A stretch of 21,050 nt of DNA from Pseudomonadota bacterium. Lineage in GTDB: Bacteria > Pseudomonadota > Gammaproteobacteria > Steroidobacterales > Steroidobacteraceae. The stretch covers positions 1 through 21,050 of the forward strand of contig JAKAFQ010000012.1 of NCBI GenBank assembly GCA_021817875.1. Direction: 5' to 3'. Position 1 is the stretch's first letter, and every line of letters starts with the position of its first letter. Below the pieces are notes generated by a model. It was given only the letters and a program-made list of their open reading frames with translations, ran no database searches and was not told the origin of the DNA. The translations under genes were made by a program, and so were the position numbers. Shown here in pieces: positions 6,446 to 14,796 of the stretch.

Positions 6446-7653
6446 TGCGTACCAGCCCGGTGCGGGTCGCGGCCGCCGCGGCGGTGCTGGCCGCCATCGT
6501 CGCATCCCCTGCCGCTGGGGCTGCGACCGCGTGGAGGTCCGTGTTGGCGCAGGCGCGCGGTCAGACGGTGTATTTTGACGCCTGGGCCGGTGATGAAAAG
6601 GTCAATGCCTTCATCGCCTGGGTCGCACGGCAGGTCGCGGCCCGCTGCGGCATCACCCTGCGGCAGGTGCCGCTCGAGGACACCTCCGAAGCGGTGACGC
6701 AGGTGATGGCCGAGAAGGCGGCCGGTCAGAATACGCATGGGGCCATCGATCTGATCTGGATCAATGGTCCGAATTTTCAGGCGCTGAAGCGCCGGGCGCT
6801 GCTCTACGGGCCGTTCACCCAGCGGCTGCCGAACGATGCGCTGGTGGACACTCGCGACAGATCGAACCGGTATGACTTTACCGTGCCGGTGGACGGCTAC
6901 GAGTCGCCGTGGCGCGAGGCGCAGCTCGTGTTCGTCTACGACTCCGCGTACGTCAGGCATGTGCCGCGCGACATCCGGGCGTTCCCCGCCTGGGCCAGGC
7001 GCCATCCCGGCCGGTTCACGTTCCCGCAGGTGCAGAATTTCCTCGGCGTCGCCTTCCTCGAACAGGCCTTGTATGCGCTGACGCCGGACCCCGCTCTGCT
7101 GCAGCGACCCGTCACGGCCGTCAATTTCGCGAAAGCGACGGCGCCCCTCTGGGCCTGGTACGATCAGTTGCGGCCGTATCTGTGGCGCCACGGTCGCGAA
7201 TTCCCGGCCAGCGGACCGGCCGAGCGCGAACTGCTGGAGGATGGCGAGATCGACCTGATGCCGTCCTTCAACCCAGCCGAAGCCGCCGCGGACGTCGCAG
7301 CGGGGCTTCTGCCGAAGAGTGTCCGCACGTATGTTCTGGCGCACGGCACGCTCGGCAACACGAGCTTCGTCGCGATTCCCTACAACTCGCCGCACAAGGC
7401 GGGCGCGATGGTGGTCGCCAACTTTCTGCTGTCGCCCGCGGCCCAGGCCCGTGCCGGCAACGTCCGCTACCTCGGCGGGCCGACGGTGCTCGATCTGGCG
7501 AAGCTGACTCCCGGCGAGCGTGCGCCGTTCCTTGCCTTGCCCACGAGTCCGTGGATGCCGCCCGCTGCCGCGCTGCGGCACGTGCTTCCCGAGCCGCATC
7601 CCTCCTGGGCGCGCCGGCTGGCGCAGGCCTGGGAGCGGCGCTATACGCCCTGA
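6445..7653 (+). CDS. ynjB: YnjB-type periplasmic substrate-binding protein of an ABC importer
   Basis: The 402-residue protein begins with a Sec signal peptide: positively charged MRTSPVRV, an Ala/Val-rich core, and a likely cleavage after Ala-Gly-Ala near residue 26. The mature part fits the YnjB family (COG4134): YFDAWAGDEKVNAFIAWV, an early segment with DLIWINGPNF, then VDGYESPWREAQLVFVYDS and the late GNTSFVAIPYNSPHKAGAMVVANFLLSPAAQ. It is related to spermidine/Fe/thiamine-type binding proteins, but its ligand is not known in any organism that I can cite. The ATG overlaps the radical SAM stop by one base, and its own stop overlaps the permease start by one base. This places it firmly in a YnjBCD transporter. 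Confidence 0.88.
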   Translation: MRTSPVRVAAAAAVLAAIVASPAAGAATAWRSVLAQARGQTVYFDAWAGDEKVNAFIAWVARQVAARCGITLRQVPLEDTSEAVTQVMAEKAAGQNTHGAIDLIWINGPNFQALKRRALLYGPFTQRLPNDALVDTRDRSNRYDFTVPVDGYESPWREAQLVFVYDSAYVRHVPRDIRAFPAWARRHPGRFTFPQVQNFLGVAFLEQALYALTPDPALLQRPVTAVNFAKATAPLWAWYDQLRPYLWRHGREFPASGPAERELLEDGEIDLMPSFNPAEAAADVAAGLLPKSVRTYVLAHGTLGNTSFVAIPYNSPHKAGAMVVANFLLSPAAQARAGNVRYLGGPTVLDLAKLTPGERAPFLALPTSPWMPPAAALRHVLPEPHPSWARRLAQAWERRYTP

Positions 7654-9401
7654 TGCGCGGCGCGACACTCGAGACGCCGTCTGCCTGCGCCGCGCCGCGC
7701 CTGACGCGTTCGCCGCCGTGGCTGCGCCAGGCGCCGCGGGTCACGCTGGCTTTGTTTCTCGTGCCCATCGCGGCGGGGCTGCTCGGCACCGCGCTTCCCG
7801 CCTTCGGCTGGTTGCCGGCGATCGGCGGCCGAAGCCTGAGCCTCGTGCCGTGGAAGACGCTCTTTTCCCAGCCTGGGATCGCAGAGGCCATCGGCCTCAC
7901 GCTCGCGACCGGAGTCGTTTCGACCCTCGTGTCGGTCATCCTGGTCTTCGGCTTCTGCGCGTTCGTGCACGGTCGGCCGCCGGGACGGGCGGGCCGCGCC
8001 GTGCTGGCGCCGATTCTGGCCGCGCCGCACGCCGCGGTGGCCATCGGTGTCGGCTTTCTGATCGCCCCGAGCGGCTGGATCGTGCGGCTGCTCTCGCCCT
8101 GGCTGACCGGCTGGCATCAGCCGCCCGATGTCGCCACCGTACAGGATCCGTATGGCATCGCGCTCACCCTCGGACTGCTGGTGAAAGAGGTGCCGTACCT
8201 GCTGTTGATGACGATCACCGCGCTCGGGCAGGTGCCCGCGGCGCGTCAGGTTGAAGCGGCGGCCGCGCTCGGCTATGGACGCACGGTCGCGTGGCTGAAG
8301 CTGGTCCTGCCGCAGGTGTATCGGCGCGTTCGTCTGCCGATCTATGCCGTGCTCGCGTATGCGCTGTCGGTGGTGGACATGGCGCTGATTCTCGGCCCGG
8401 GCAATCCACCGACGCTCAGCGTGCTGGCGCTGCGCTGGTTCACGGCTCCCGACATCCGCATGTACTTCCCTGCCGCCGCCGCGGCTCTGCTGCAACTGGC
8501 CCTGGTGCTGGGGAGCATCGTGCTGTGGCGCGCGGCCGAGGGCATGGTGGCGCATCTTGGCCGTCGATGGATCGCTCAGGGCGCTCGAGGCACACGCCTC
8601 GAGCCGCTTGCCGGGCTCAGCGCGGCCGCCGTGGCCGGGCTCATGGGCCTCGGGGTGGCGTCGCTCGCCGATCTGGCGGTCTGGTCCTTTGCGGCCGGAT
8701 GGCGTTTTCCGGAGGTGCTGCCGGCCCACTGGAGCGCTCGCGCGTGGAGCGGACAGTTCGGTCCGATCACCTGGCCTCTCGAGACCACGCTGGTCGTGGC
8801 CATGGTGGCGAGCGGGCTGTCGCTGCTGCTCGTTCTGGCATGCCTGGAGCACGAACAACGGCGAGGCGCGGCGGCAACCTCGCGGGCACTGTGGCTGCTG
8901 TATGTCCCGCTGCTCGTGCCGCAGATCGCGTTTCTGTTCGGACTGCAGGTGCTGCTCACGGCCGCTCACCTCGACGGCTCGCTCATTGCCGTGATCTGGT
9001 CACATCTTCTGTTCGTGCTGCCCTATGTCTTTCTGTCTCTCGCCGACCCGTGGCGAGCGCTCGATACACGTTACGCGCGTACCGCGCTCAGTCTCGGCGC
9101 CCGGCCGCGCCGCGTGTTTCTCAGGATCAGGTTGCCCCTGTTGCTGCGCCCGGTGCTGATCGCCGCGGCCGTGGGGGTGGCCGTGAGTGTCGATCAGTAC
9201 CTGCCGACGATATTCGCGGGAGCCGGCCGCGTCGTGACGCTGACCACAGAGGCGGTGACACTCGCAAGCGGTGGCGATCGCAGGGTGAGCGCGGTCTTCG
9301 GACTGCTGCAGGCGCTCATTCCGCTCGCGTTCTACGGGATCGCCCTCGGCGTGTCAGGTCGGGACCGATTCTGCCGGCAGGCCTCCGGGGGACGGTCGTG
9401 A
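7653..9401 (+). CDS. ynjC: YnjC-type ABC importer permease (two fused permease domains)
   Basis: The 582-residue integral membrane protein has two similar halves, each with about six hydrophobic segments. It belongs to the fused-permease class, which also includes FbpB and ThiP. Each half carries an EAA-type coupling loop for the ATPase: EAAAALGYGRTVAWLKLVLPQ in the first half (split around 8245-8310) and ARTALSLGARPRRVFLRIRLP in the second. The C-terminal half has SVDQYLPTIFAGAGRV and a TTEAVTLASGG segment seen in YnjC. It is somewhat longer than E. coli YnjC, mainly at the N-terminus. The start ATG overlaps the ynjB stop (TGATG) and the stop overlaps the ynjD start (GTGA). The upstream part of its frame is open through ynjB but is only a high-GC shadow. 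Confidence 0.9.
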   Translation: MRGATLETPSACAAPRLTRSPPWLRQAPRVTLALFLVPIAAGLLGTALPAFGWLPAIGGRSLSLVPWKTLFSQPGIAEAIGLTLATGVVSTLVSVILVFGFCAFVHGRPPGRAGRAVLAPILAAPHAAVAIGVGFLIAPSGWIVRLLSPWLTGWHQPPDVATVQDPYGIALTLGLLVKEVPYLLLMTITALGQVPAARQVEAAAALGYGRTVAWLKLVLPQVYRRVRLPIYAVLAYALSVVDMALILGPGNPPTLSVLALRWFTAPDIRMYFPAAAAALLQLALVLGSIVLWRAAEGMVAHLGRRWIAQGARGTRLEPLAGLSAAAVAGLMGLGVASLADLAVWSFAAGWRFPEVLPAHWSARAWSGQFGPITWPLETTLVVAMVASGLSLLLVLACLEHEQRRGAAATSRALWLLYVPLLVPQIAFLFGLQVLLTAAHLDGSLIAVIWSHLLFVLPYVFLSLADPWRALDTRYARTALSLGARPRRVFLRIRLPLLLRPVLIAAAVGVAVSVDQYLPTIFAGAGRVVTLTTEAVTLASGGDRRVSAVFGLLQALIPLAFYGIALGVSGRDRFCRQASGGRS

Positions 9402-10153
9402 GCGGTCCGCTGCGTCTCGAGGACGTGTCGATCGCCCTAGCGGGCCGGGTGCTGATTCCGGCCCTGAGCGTCGTGGTGAGGCCGGGCGAGGTCCTCACCC
9501 TGATGGGCCCGAGCGGCGCGGGCAAGTCCACCCTGCTCGCCGTTCTCGGCGGCACCGCCGCTGCGGTGTTCGATGTTGCGGGCCGGGTCTGGATCGGTGA
9601 GCGGCAGGTGACGGGGCTGCCGCCCGAGCGCCGACGCATCGGGATCCTGTTCCAGGACGATCTGCTCTTTCCCCATCTGACGGTGGGGGAGAACCTGGCG
9701 TTCGGACTCGCGCCGTCGGTGCGGGGTCGCAAGGCGCGCGCGGCGCGGATCGATGCCGCCCTGCGTGAGGCAGGCCTTGCCGGGTTCGCCCGGCGCGATC
9801 CGGGCACGCTCTCCGGCGGGCAGCGCGCCCGCGTGGCGCTGCTGCGGCTGTTGCTGGCCGACCCTCAGGTACTGCTGCTCGATGAGCCCTTCAATAAGCT
9901 GGACGCCGCGCTGCGCGCGGAGTTCCGCCGTTTCGTGTTCGAACATGCGAGGGCGGCCGGTCTGCCGGTGTTGCTGGTGACGCATGACGCGGCGGATGCC
10001 GAGGCGGCCCAGGGACCGCTGCTGGAGCTCACGCAGGCTGCCGACGGCAGACCTGTCTTTCACGGCTCGTCGGGGGCTCGCACGGCGCAGAGGAGTGCTC
10101 CGGCGCAGCCGGGGACGTCCGGGCCGCCACTTGCGGACGGGGTTGGGTCATGA
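9398..10153 (+). CDS. ynjD: YnjD-type ABC importer ATP-binding subunit
   Basis: The 251-residue cytoplasmic ATPase has all nucleotide-binding motifs: Walker A GPSGAGKST at 37-45, Q-loop Q86 (LFQDDLLFPHLTV), signature LSGGQ at 138-142, Walker B LLLDEP with D162-E163, D-loop LD at 168-169 and H-loop H196 (VTHDA). The short regulatory-free C-terminus is typical of YnjD. The last 35 residues are Ser/Gly/Pro-rich and look unstructured. GTG at 9398 is chosen as start because it overlaps the ynjC stop and because the similarity begins there. The stop overlaps the next start (ATGA at 10150-10153). It energises the YnjB/YnjC importer. Confidence 0.93.
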   Translation: MSGPLRLEDVSIALAGRVLIPALSVVVRPGEVLTLMGPSGAGKSTLLAVLGGTAAAVFDVAGRVWIGERQVTGLPPERRRIGILFQDDLLFPHLTVGENLAFGLAPSVRGRKARAARIDAALREAGLAGFARRDPGTLSGGQRARVALLRLLLADPQVLLLDEPFNKLDAALRAEFRRFVFEHARAAGLPVLLVTHDAADAEAAQGPLLELTQAADGRPVFHGSSGARTAQRSAPAQPGTSGPPLADGVGS

Positions 10154-11568
10154 CGAGCGCACTCGAGTGTGATCTGTGCGTCATCGGTGCCGGCTCGGCC
10201 GGGCTGTCCGTGGCAGTGGGCGCCGCGCAGCTCGGGGCCCGCACCGTCCTGTTCGAGAGGGGCGAGATGGGCGGGGAGTGTCTCAACTATGGATGTGTGC
10301 CGTCGAAGGCGCTCCTCGCCGCGGCCCATACCGCGCAGACGATCGCGGACGCAGGCCGGTTCGGCATACACGCGGGTTCACCGCAGGTCGATTTTCCGGC
10401 GGTGATGACGCACGTGCGCGAGGTGATCGCGCAGATCGCGCCGCACGATTCCGCCGAGCGTCTCGAGAAGCTGGGCGTGCGCGTCATTCGGGCGGCCGCC
10501 GCGTTCACCGGCCGCGACGCGCTCAGCGGCGGCGGCGTTCGCGTTCGAGCCCGGCGTTTCGTCATCGCCACGGGTTCCTCGGCCCGCCTGCCGCCCATTC
10601 CGGGCATCGAGGCCGTTCCCGTCCTGACCAATGAAGCACTCTTCTCGTTGAAAGAGCGTCCCGGCCACCTGCTCATCGTCGGTGGGGGACCCATCGGTGT
10701 CGAAATGGCGCAAGCCTTCCGCCGCCTCGGCAGCGCGGTGACGCTGTTCCAGCGCGGTCGATTGCTGCCGCACGATGAGCCGGAACTGGTCGGGATGCTG
10801 CGCGAGCGACTTGCCGCAGCGGGCATCGCCGTGCACGAAGGCGCGCAGATTTCCGGGATCGCGCCTTGCGCAGGCGGGATCGTCGTGACGGCCGCGGAAA
10901 ATATCGAGGCGGTCGGATCGCATCTGCTGGTGGCGGCCGGTCGTCAGCCACGGGTCGCGGGACTGGCGCTCGAGCGCGCCGGCGTCGCGTATGCGCCCCA
11001 CGGCATCAGGGTCGATGCGCGGCTGCGCACCAGCAATCGGCGCATCTACGCGTTGGGGGATGTCATCGGACGGCCGCAATTCACCCACACGGCCGGTTAC
11101 CAGGCCGGGGTCCTGATCCGCAATGCGCTGTTCCGGCTGCCGGCAAAGGTCGATTACCGTGCGTTGCCGTGGGTGACGTATACCGACCCCGAGCTGGCGC
11201 AGGTCGGACTCACCGAACGGCAGGCCCGCGAGCGCTTCGGCCCGGCCGTGCGGGTCGTGGAGGTGGACCTCGCGGACAACGACCGTGCCCGGGCCGGGCG
11301 GCAAACGACCGGTCGCATCAAGGTGGTGACCGACAGGCGAGGGACCGTGCTCGGGGCAGGCATTCTCGGCCCGCAGGCCGGGGAACTCATCCCGCTGTGG
11401 GGACTCGCCATCACGCGCAGGCTGAGGCTGAGTGCGCTCACGGGAGTCATCTTTCCGTATCCGACGCTCGCAGAGATTTCGAAGGCGGCCGCGAGCGCCT
11501 TCTATGCCCCTAAGCTCTTCAGCCCCGGGCCCAGGCGCCTCGTCCGGCTGCTGCGCTCGCTCGCCTGA
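10150..11568 (+). CDS. FAD-dependent pyridine nucleotide-disulfide oxidoreductase (mercuric reductase/lipoamide dehydrogenase-like)
   Basis: The 472-residue protein has the disulfide reductase layout. The FAD dinucleotide motif GAGSAG is at 13-18, the redox-active pair C44-C49 sits in GGECLNYGCVPSK, the NAD(P) motif GGGPIG is at 178-183, the second FAD block is YALGDVIG, and a C-terminal dimerisation domain follows. In lipoamide dehydrogenase and glutathione reductase the C-terminus carries a His-Pro-Thr motif followed by Glu, giving a catalytic His-Glu pair. Here the motif is FPYPTLAE, with Y437 in place of His and E442 kept. The N-terminal domain and C-terminal Cys pair of MerA are absent, so it is not a standard mercuric reductase. 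Four-base overlap with ynjD and a 6-bp gap to the glycosyltransferase place it in the importer operon. It probably reduces a non-thiol or unknown substrate. Confidence 0.88.
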   Translation: MTSALECDLCVIGAGSAGLSVAVGAAQLGARTVLFERGEMGGECLNYGCVPSKALLAAAHTAQTIADAGRFGIHAGSPQVDFPAVMTHVREVIAQIAPHDSAERLEKLGVRVIRAAAAFTGRDALSGGGVRVRARRFVIATGSSARLPPIPGIEAVPVLTNEALFSLKERPGHLLIVGGGPIGVEMAQAFRRLGSAVTLFQRGRLLPHDEPELVGMLRERLAAAGIAVHEGAQISGIAPCAGGIVVTAAENIEAVGSHLLVAAGRQPRVAGLALERAGVAYAPHGIRVDARLRTSNRRIYALGDVIGRPQFTHTAGYQAGVLIRNALFRLPAKVDYRALPWVTYTDPELAQVGLTERQARERFGPAVRVVEVDLADNDRARAGRQTTGRIKVVTDRRGTVLGAGILGPQAGELIPLWGLAITRRLRLSALTGVIFPYPTLAEISKAAASAFYAPKLFSPGPRRLVRLLRSLA

Positions 11569-11574
11569 TCGGCC

Positions 11575-12270
11575 ATGGGGTCCGATCCCAGTGCCGGCGT
11601 GCCGGATGTTTCGGTCATCATTCCGACGCGCAATGCGGCGCGCCATCTGCCGGTGACGCTGGCGGCATGCCGCGGCGTACGCGAAACCCTCGTCGTCGAT
11701 GCGGGTTCGGCTGACGGCACCGTTGCGGTCGCGTGCGAAGCGGGGGCGCGGCTCATCGCGTCGGGACCGGGGCGTGGCATCCAACTGCGCGCCGGTGCGG
11801 CAGCCGCCGTGGGCGAGTGGCTGCTGTTTCTGCACGCAGACACGGTTCTCAGCCGGGAGTGGCTCGGTGCCGCCCGCGAGTTCATGGCGAGTCCTGCCCA
11901 TCGGCGCTGTGCCGCGACATTCCGCTTCGGCCTGGATGACGAGAGTCCCGCCGCCCGCCGGCTCGAGCGGCAGGTGGCCTGGCGCGTGCGCCGCCTGGGT
12001 CTGGCGTATGGCGACCAGGGACTGCTCATTCATCGTGAGCTGTACGCGGCGCTCGGCGGCTTCCAGCCGTGGCCGCTGATGGAAGATGTCGATCTCGTGC
12101 GCCGCATCGGACGCCATCGGCTGATGGTGCTCGCCCCTGTCGCGATCACTTCGGCCGAGCGGTGGCGCCGCGACGGCTGGCGGCGCCGCAGCGCCCGAAA
12201 TCTCGGTTGCCTCGCGCTGTATTTTCTCGGCGTGCCGCCGCGGCTCATCGCCAGACTCTACGACCGATGA
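11575..12270 (+). CDS. TIGR04283-type family 2 glycosyltransferase
   Basis: The 231-residue protein is a GT-A fold glycosyltransferase. SVIIPTRNA begins the fold, VVDAGSADGT binds the nucleotide, and the run RGIQLRAGAAAAVGEW then LLFLHADTVL (the metal-binding acidic motif in HAD), followed by YGDQGLLI and MEDVDLVRR, is the hallmark of the TIGR04283 group. That group is described as associated with radical SAM/selenodomain genes and is often labelled arsenosugar biosynthesis in public annotation. There is no membrane segment. It starts 6 bp after the oxidoreductase stop and ends the operon, converging on the TonB receptor gene 42 bp away. The donor and acceptor are unknown. The radical SAM partner here is not ArsS, so the arsenosugar label should not be copied blindly. 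Confidence 0.88.
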   Translation: MGSDPSAGVPDVSVIIPTRNAARHLPVTLAACRGVRETLVVDAGSADGTVAVACEAGARLIASGPGRGIQLRAGAAAAVGEWLLFLHADTVLSREWLGAAREFMASPAHRRCAATFRFGLDDESPAARRLERQVAWRVRRLGLAYGDQGLLIHRELYAALGGFQPWPLMEDVDLVRRIGRHRLMVLAPVAITSAERWRRDGWRRRSARNLGCLALYFLGVPPRLIARLYDR

Positions 12271-12312
12271 GCGCCGGCGCCCGCCACCGTGTGGTTGCCG
12301 CGCGCGTCCTGC

Positions 12313-14796
12313 TCAGAAATCATGCCGGTACTGAAGCAGCACCGTCAGGGGGCGCAGCGTCGCGACCTGGGGAATGACCGTGCCGTTGGCGGTGTACTGC
12401 GCGTAGCCGATGTAGCCGATATCGCCGAGATTCGGCCTGGCGTTGCTCGCGTTGCGCACGTTGACCGACAGAGAGGTCCGGCCGCGCCGCACACCGAAGC
12501 GCAGGTTGACCAGCAGGTAGGAAGCGCGCGTCGCGAAAGTGCCGTTGCCGCCGTTGAGCAACGCGCGACTGTCCCCGGTATAGCTCGCATCCGCTTCGAC
12601 AAACCCGTCGAATCCGGCGGAGATCGTGCGGGTGTATACGCCGGCGAGGCTGGCCGTCCAGGCGGGCGTTCCGAGCACGCGCGAACCGGGCGCGACCCCG
12701 ACGATCGCCAGGGCGCCCGGCTCGGTGATGCGGCTCTGCTCGTAGCTGACTCCGGCCCGCAGCGCCAGAGACGGTAGGAGATGACCGTCGAGCTCGATCT
12801 CCCCGCCGTTGATCCGTGCCCGCCGGCCATTGATGTCGAATATGGCCTCGCAGGGCAGGGCGACCTGCTGCTGCGGATTGCGCCAGTCGATGTGAAAGGC
12901 GGCCGCGGAAAGCAGCAGGCCGGTCTGCGGGACCTGCGCCTTGCCGCCGAGTTCGTAGCTCCAGAGCGTATCGGATTTCAGGTGCGTGATGTCATCGATG
13001 GGCAGGTTCGGCATCTGGCAGAAGGGCAGATAGGTCTGGGCGGCGCCGGCACGGAAGCCCTCGGACGCCGATGCGTAGACCATCGCGCGCGCGTCGATCT
13101 GATAGGAGAGCGCGATCTTCGGATCGATGCCGGACTGGCGGCTCGATTCCGGATGGCTCGGCGTGAGGCCGAAGTTGTTGAAACCGTTGGCGGTGAAGTC
13201 CGAGGTCTGGTGGAGCCAGTACTGTCGTGCGCCCAGGGTCAATGTGAGCTGTGCCGCGAGTGGCACATAGATCTGCCCGAACAGCGCGGCATCCCGCTGC
13301 ATCGCCGGGTTGACATCGGTCCAGAGCAGGTCATTCGGCCAGGGGTGCGGGCTCACCACGGCATCATGGACGGTCGCGGCCACCAGTCCCCGCGCGTACT
13401 GCGGCGGAACGGACAGCACCGAGCGGCCGCGTGCATAGAAGGCGCCGACGGTGCCGCTCACGCCGAGCAGCCGCTTGAACGACACACGCAGCTCCTGCGT
13501 GAACTGATTTTCGTAGTTCTCCTGGTCCCACAGAAACGGCTGGGCGGGCAGCGACGTGACGCCGTAGTAATTCTGCAGGATCTGCTGCGTGCCGTAGGTC
13601 GAGTCCTCGATGTCGCGATTGTGGCGGTAGAAGTAGCTGGTGGCGGAGACGAGTCGTACCGTGCCGCGCCGATAGTCGATCCCGAGCGACGGCAGCAGCC
13701 ACGCGTCGGTCGCGCCCGGCTGGATGTCGAAGGCGCGATTGAGGGTGTAGACCGGCTCGAAGGCCGGCAGCGGCGCGAACGTCGCTGGGAATCCCTTGTC
13801 GTGCGTGTCCTGCGCCATGACACGCAGGCGCATTCCGAGGGCCGGAGTGAGCCGCAGGCGGGTCGTAACCGACCCGCCGTAGGTGGTCCGGGCGCCCTGA
13901 TCGCCGACGCGGGTGCGCGCCGCCGGAAGAAAGGGATTGCGGGTCGCCGCGCTCGCCGGCGCCGGATAGGTGCGGGTCAGGTATCCGGCAGCATGGCTGC
14001 CGAAGAGCACGATACGGGTCGCGAGCCGGCCCGGAACGAGCGCGATGTTCTCGATGAGGCTGGCGCCTCCAGCGGCGCTGCCCCCGCCGGATGTGACACC
14101 GGCGTCAGCGGTGCAGCCGAGTTGGTCGCGCCGCAGATCGGGCCGCCGTGTGATGATGCGCACGGTGCCGCCGAGGGAGCTTTCGCCGAACAGCGTACCC
14201 TGCGGTCCTTTGAGCACTTCGATCCGCTTCACGTCGACGATGCGCGGATCAATCGCTTCCGGCAGTGGCGTGTCGTCGATATAGAATCCCGTCGCACCGG
14301 AAGTGCCGAAGAGATTCTGCCCGGTGATGCCCCGGATGGCGACCGTCCGGGCGTTGGAAATTCCGGTCGATCCGGCGCCGTACGCGAACGACAGGCCGGG
14401 CGTCTGGGTCGCATAGCCGTCGAAGGAGCGGATGTCGAGCGAGGCAAGCGTCCGGGCTGGGAACACCGTGATGCTCTCCGGGACTCTGGCCACGGACTGT
14501 CGCCGCCCCTGCGCCGTCACGATGACGGTGCGCAGCGCCCCGGCGCCCGAAGATGCGTGAGCCGCTGCCGTCGCAGCCCACGGGCCCGATGCCAGCGCAC
14601 CGGCCGTCAGGACGCTGAGCAGTCGCAGGCGGGCGTGACGCTCGCCCCGGGAGTGACGCCGGCCGGTGGGCAGGGTTGCATGCCGATCCGCGCGGCTGGG
14701 CCGCTGACCGGAAGATCCGCGCCGGCAGGCCCGGCCGTCAGGGGCGTGCCATGACACGACCACCGGCGTTGCGGCGGCGACGCCGTCTGCCGCCAT
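12313..14796 (-). CDS. TonB-dependent outer-membrane receptor
   Basis: The 827-residue form starts at the ATG (14796) that overlaps the VTT gene stop (TGATG). A hydrophobic signal core (LRLLSVLTAGALASG) lies at about 57-71 with likely cleavage near Ala-His-Ala 81. A TonB-box-like stretch (RTVIVTAQGRR), a plug domain (PESITVF, ARTVAIRGITG, FYIDDTPLP, KRIEVLKGPQGTLFGESSLGGTVRIITRRP), and a beta-barrel ending in the aromatic residue Phe (LLQYRHDF) follow. The overall type resembles receptors abundant in sphingomonads and related gammaproteobacteria. The start is uncertain: GTG at 14763 and 14757 are alternatives, and no ATG, GTG or TTG lies between 14755 and the signal core. The receptor would bring a ligand across the outer membrane with TonB energy. 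Its substrate is unknown, though its position suggests it serves the YnjBCD importer. Confidence 0.86.
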   Translation of the reverse strand: MAADGVAAATPVVVSWHAPDGRACRRGSSGQRPSRADRHATLPTGRRHSRGERHARLRLLSVLTAGALASGPWAATAAAHASSGAGALRTVIVTAQGRRQSVARVPESITVFPARTLASLDIRSFDGYATQTPGLSFAYGAGSTGISNARTVAIRGITGQNLFGTSGATGFYIDDTPLPEAIDPRIVDVKRIEVLKGPQGTLFGESSLGGTVRIITRRPDLRRDQLGCTADAGVTSGGGSAAGGASLIENIALVPGRLATRIVLFGSHAAGYLTRTYPAPASAATRNPFLPAARTRVGDQGARTTYGGSVTTRLRLTPALGMRLRVMAQDTHDKGFPATFAPLPAFEPVYTLNRAFDIQPGATDAWLLPSLGIDYRRGTVRLVSATSYFYRHNRDIEDSTYGTQQILQNYYGVTSLPAQPFLWDQENYENQFTQELRVSFKRLLGVSGTVGAFYARGRSVLSVPPQYARGLVAATVHDAVVSPHPWPNDLLWTDVNPAMQRDAALFGQIYVPLAAQLTLTLGARQYWLHQTSDFTANGFNNFGLTPSHPESSRQSGIDPKIALSYQIDARAMVYASASEGFRAGAAQTYLPFCQMPNLPIDDITHLKSDTLWSYELGGKAQVPQTGLLLSAAAFHIDWRNPQQQVALPCEAIFDINGRRARINGGEIELDGHLLPSLALRAGVSYEQSRITEPGALAIVGVAPGSRVLGTPAWTASLAGVYTRTISAGFDGFVEADASYTGDSRALLNGGNGTFATRASYLLVNLRFGVRRGRTSLSVNVRNASNARPNLGDIGYIGYAQYTANGTVIPQVATLRPLTVLLQYRHDF

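Noticed and set aside
6909..7652. Upstream extension of the YnjC frame through most of ynjB
   Set aside because: The translation has no membrane segments or family similarity before 7653, where a coupled ATG starts the permease.
6337..7668. Long open frame on the minus strand opposite the substrate-binding protein gene (over 400 codons)
   Set aside because: It is Arg/Gly/Gln-rich with no recognisable motif and lies opposite a clear gene with signal peptide and family motifs; third-position GC bias explains it.
10150..11568. Mercuric reductase MerA
   Set aside because: It has no N-terminal metal-binding domain and no C-terminal Cys pair, and there are no other mer genes nearby.
12271..12280. 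GCGCCGGCGC palindrome between the convergent glycosyltransferase and TonB receptor genes
   Set aside because: A 10-bp GC palindrome is expected by chance at this composition, and it has no terminator features.
14617..14691. Short ATG frame at 14691 (minus) as the receptor's true start
   Set aside because: It is out of frame with the receptor and stops after about 24 codons; it would need a frameshift, noted only as a possibility.
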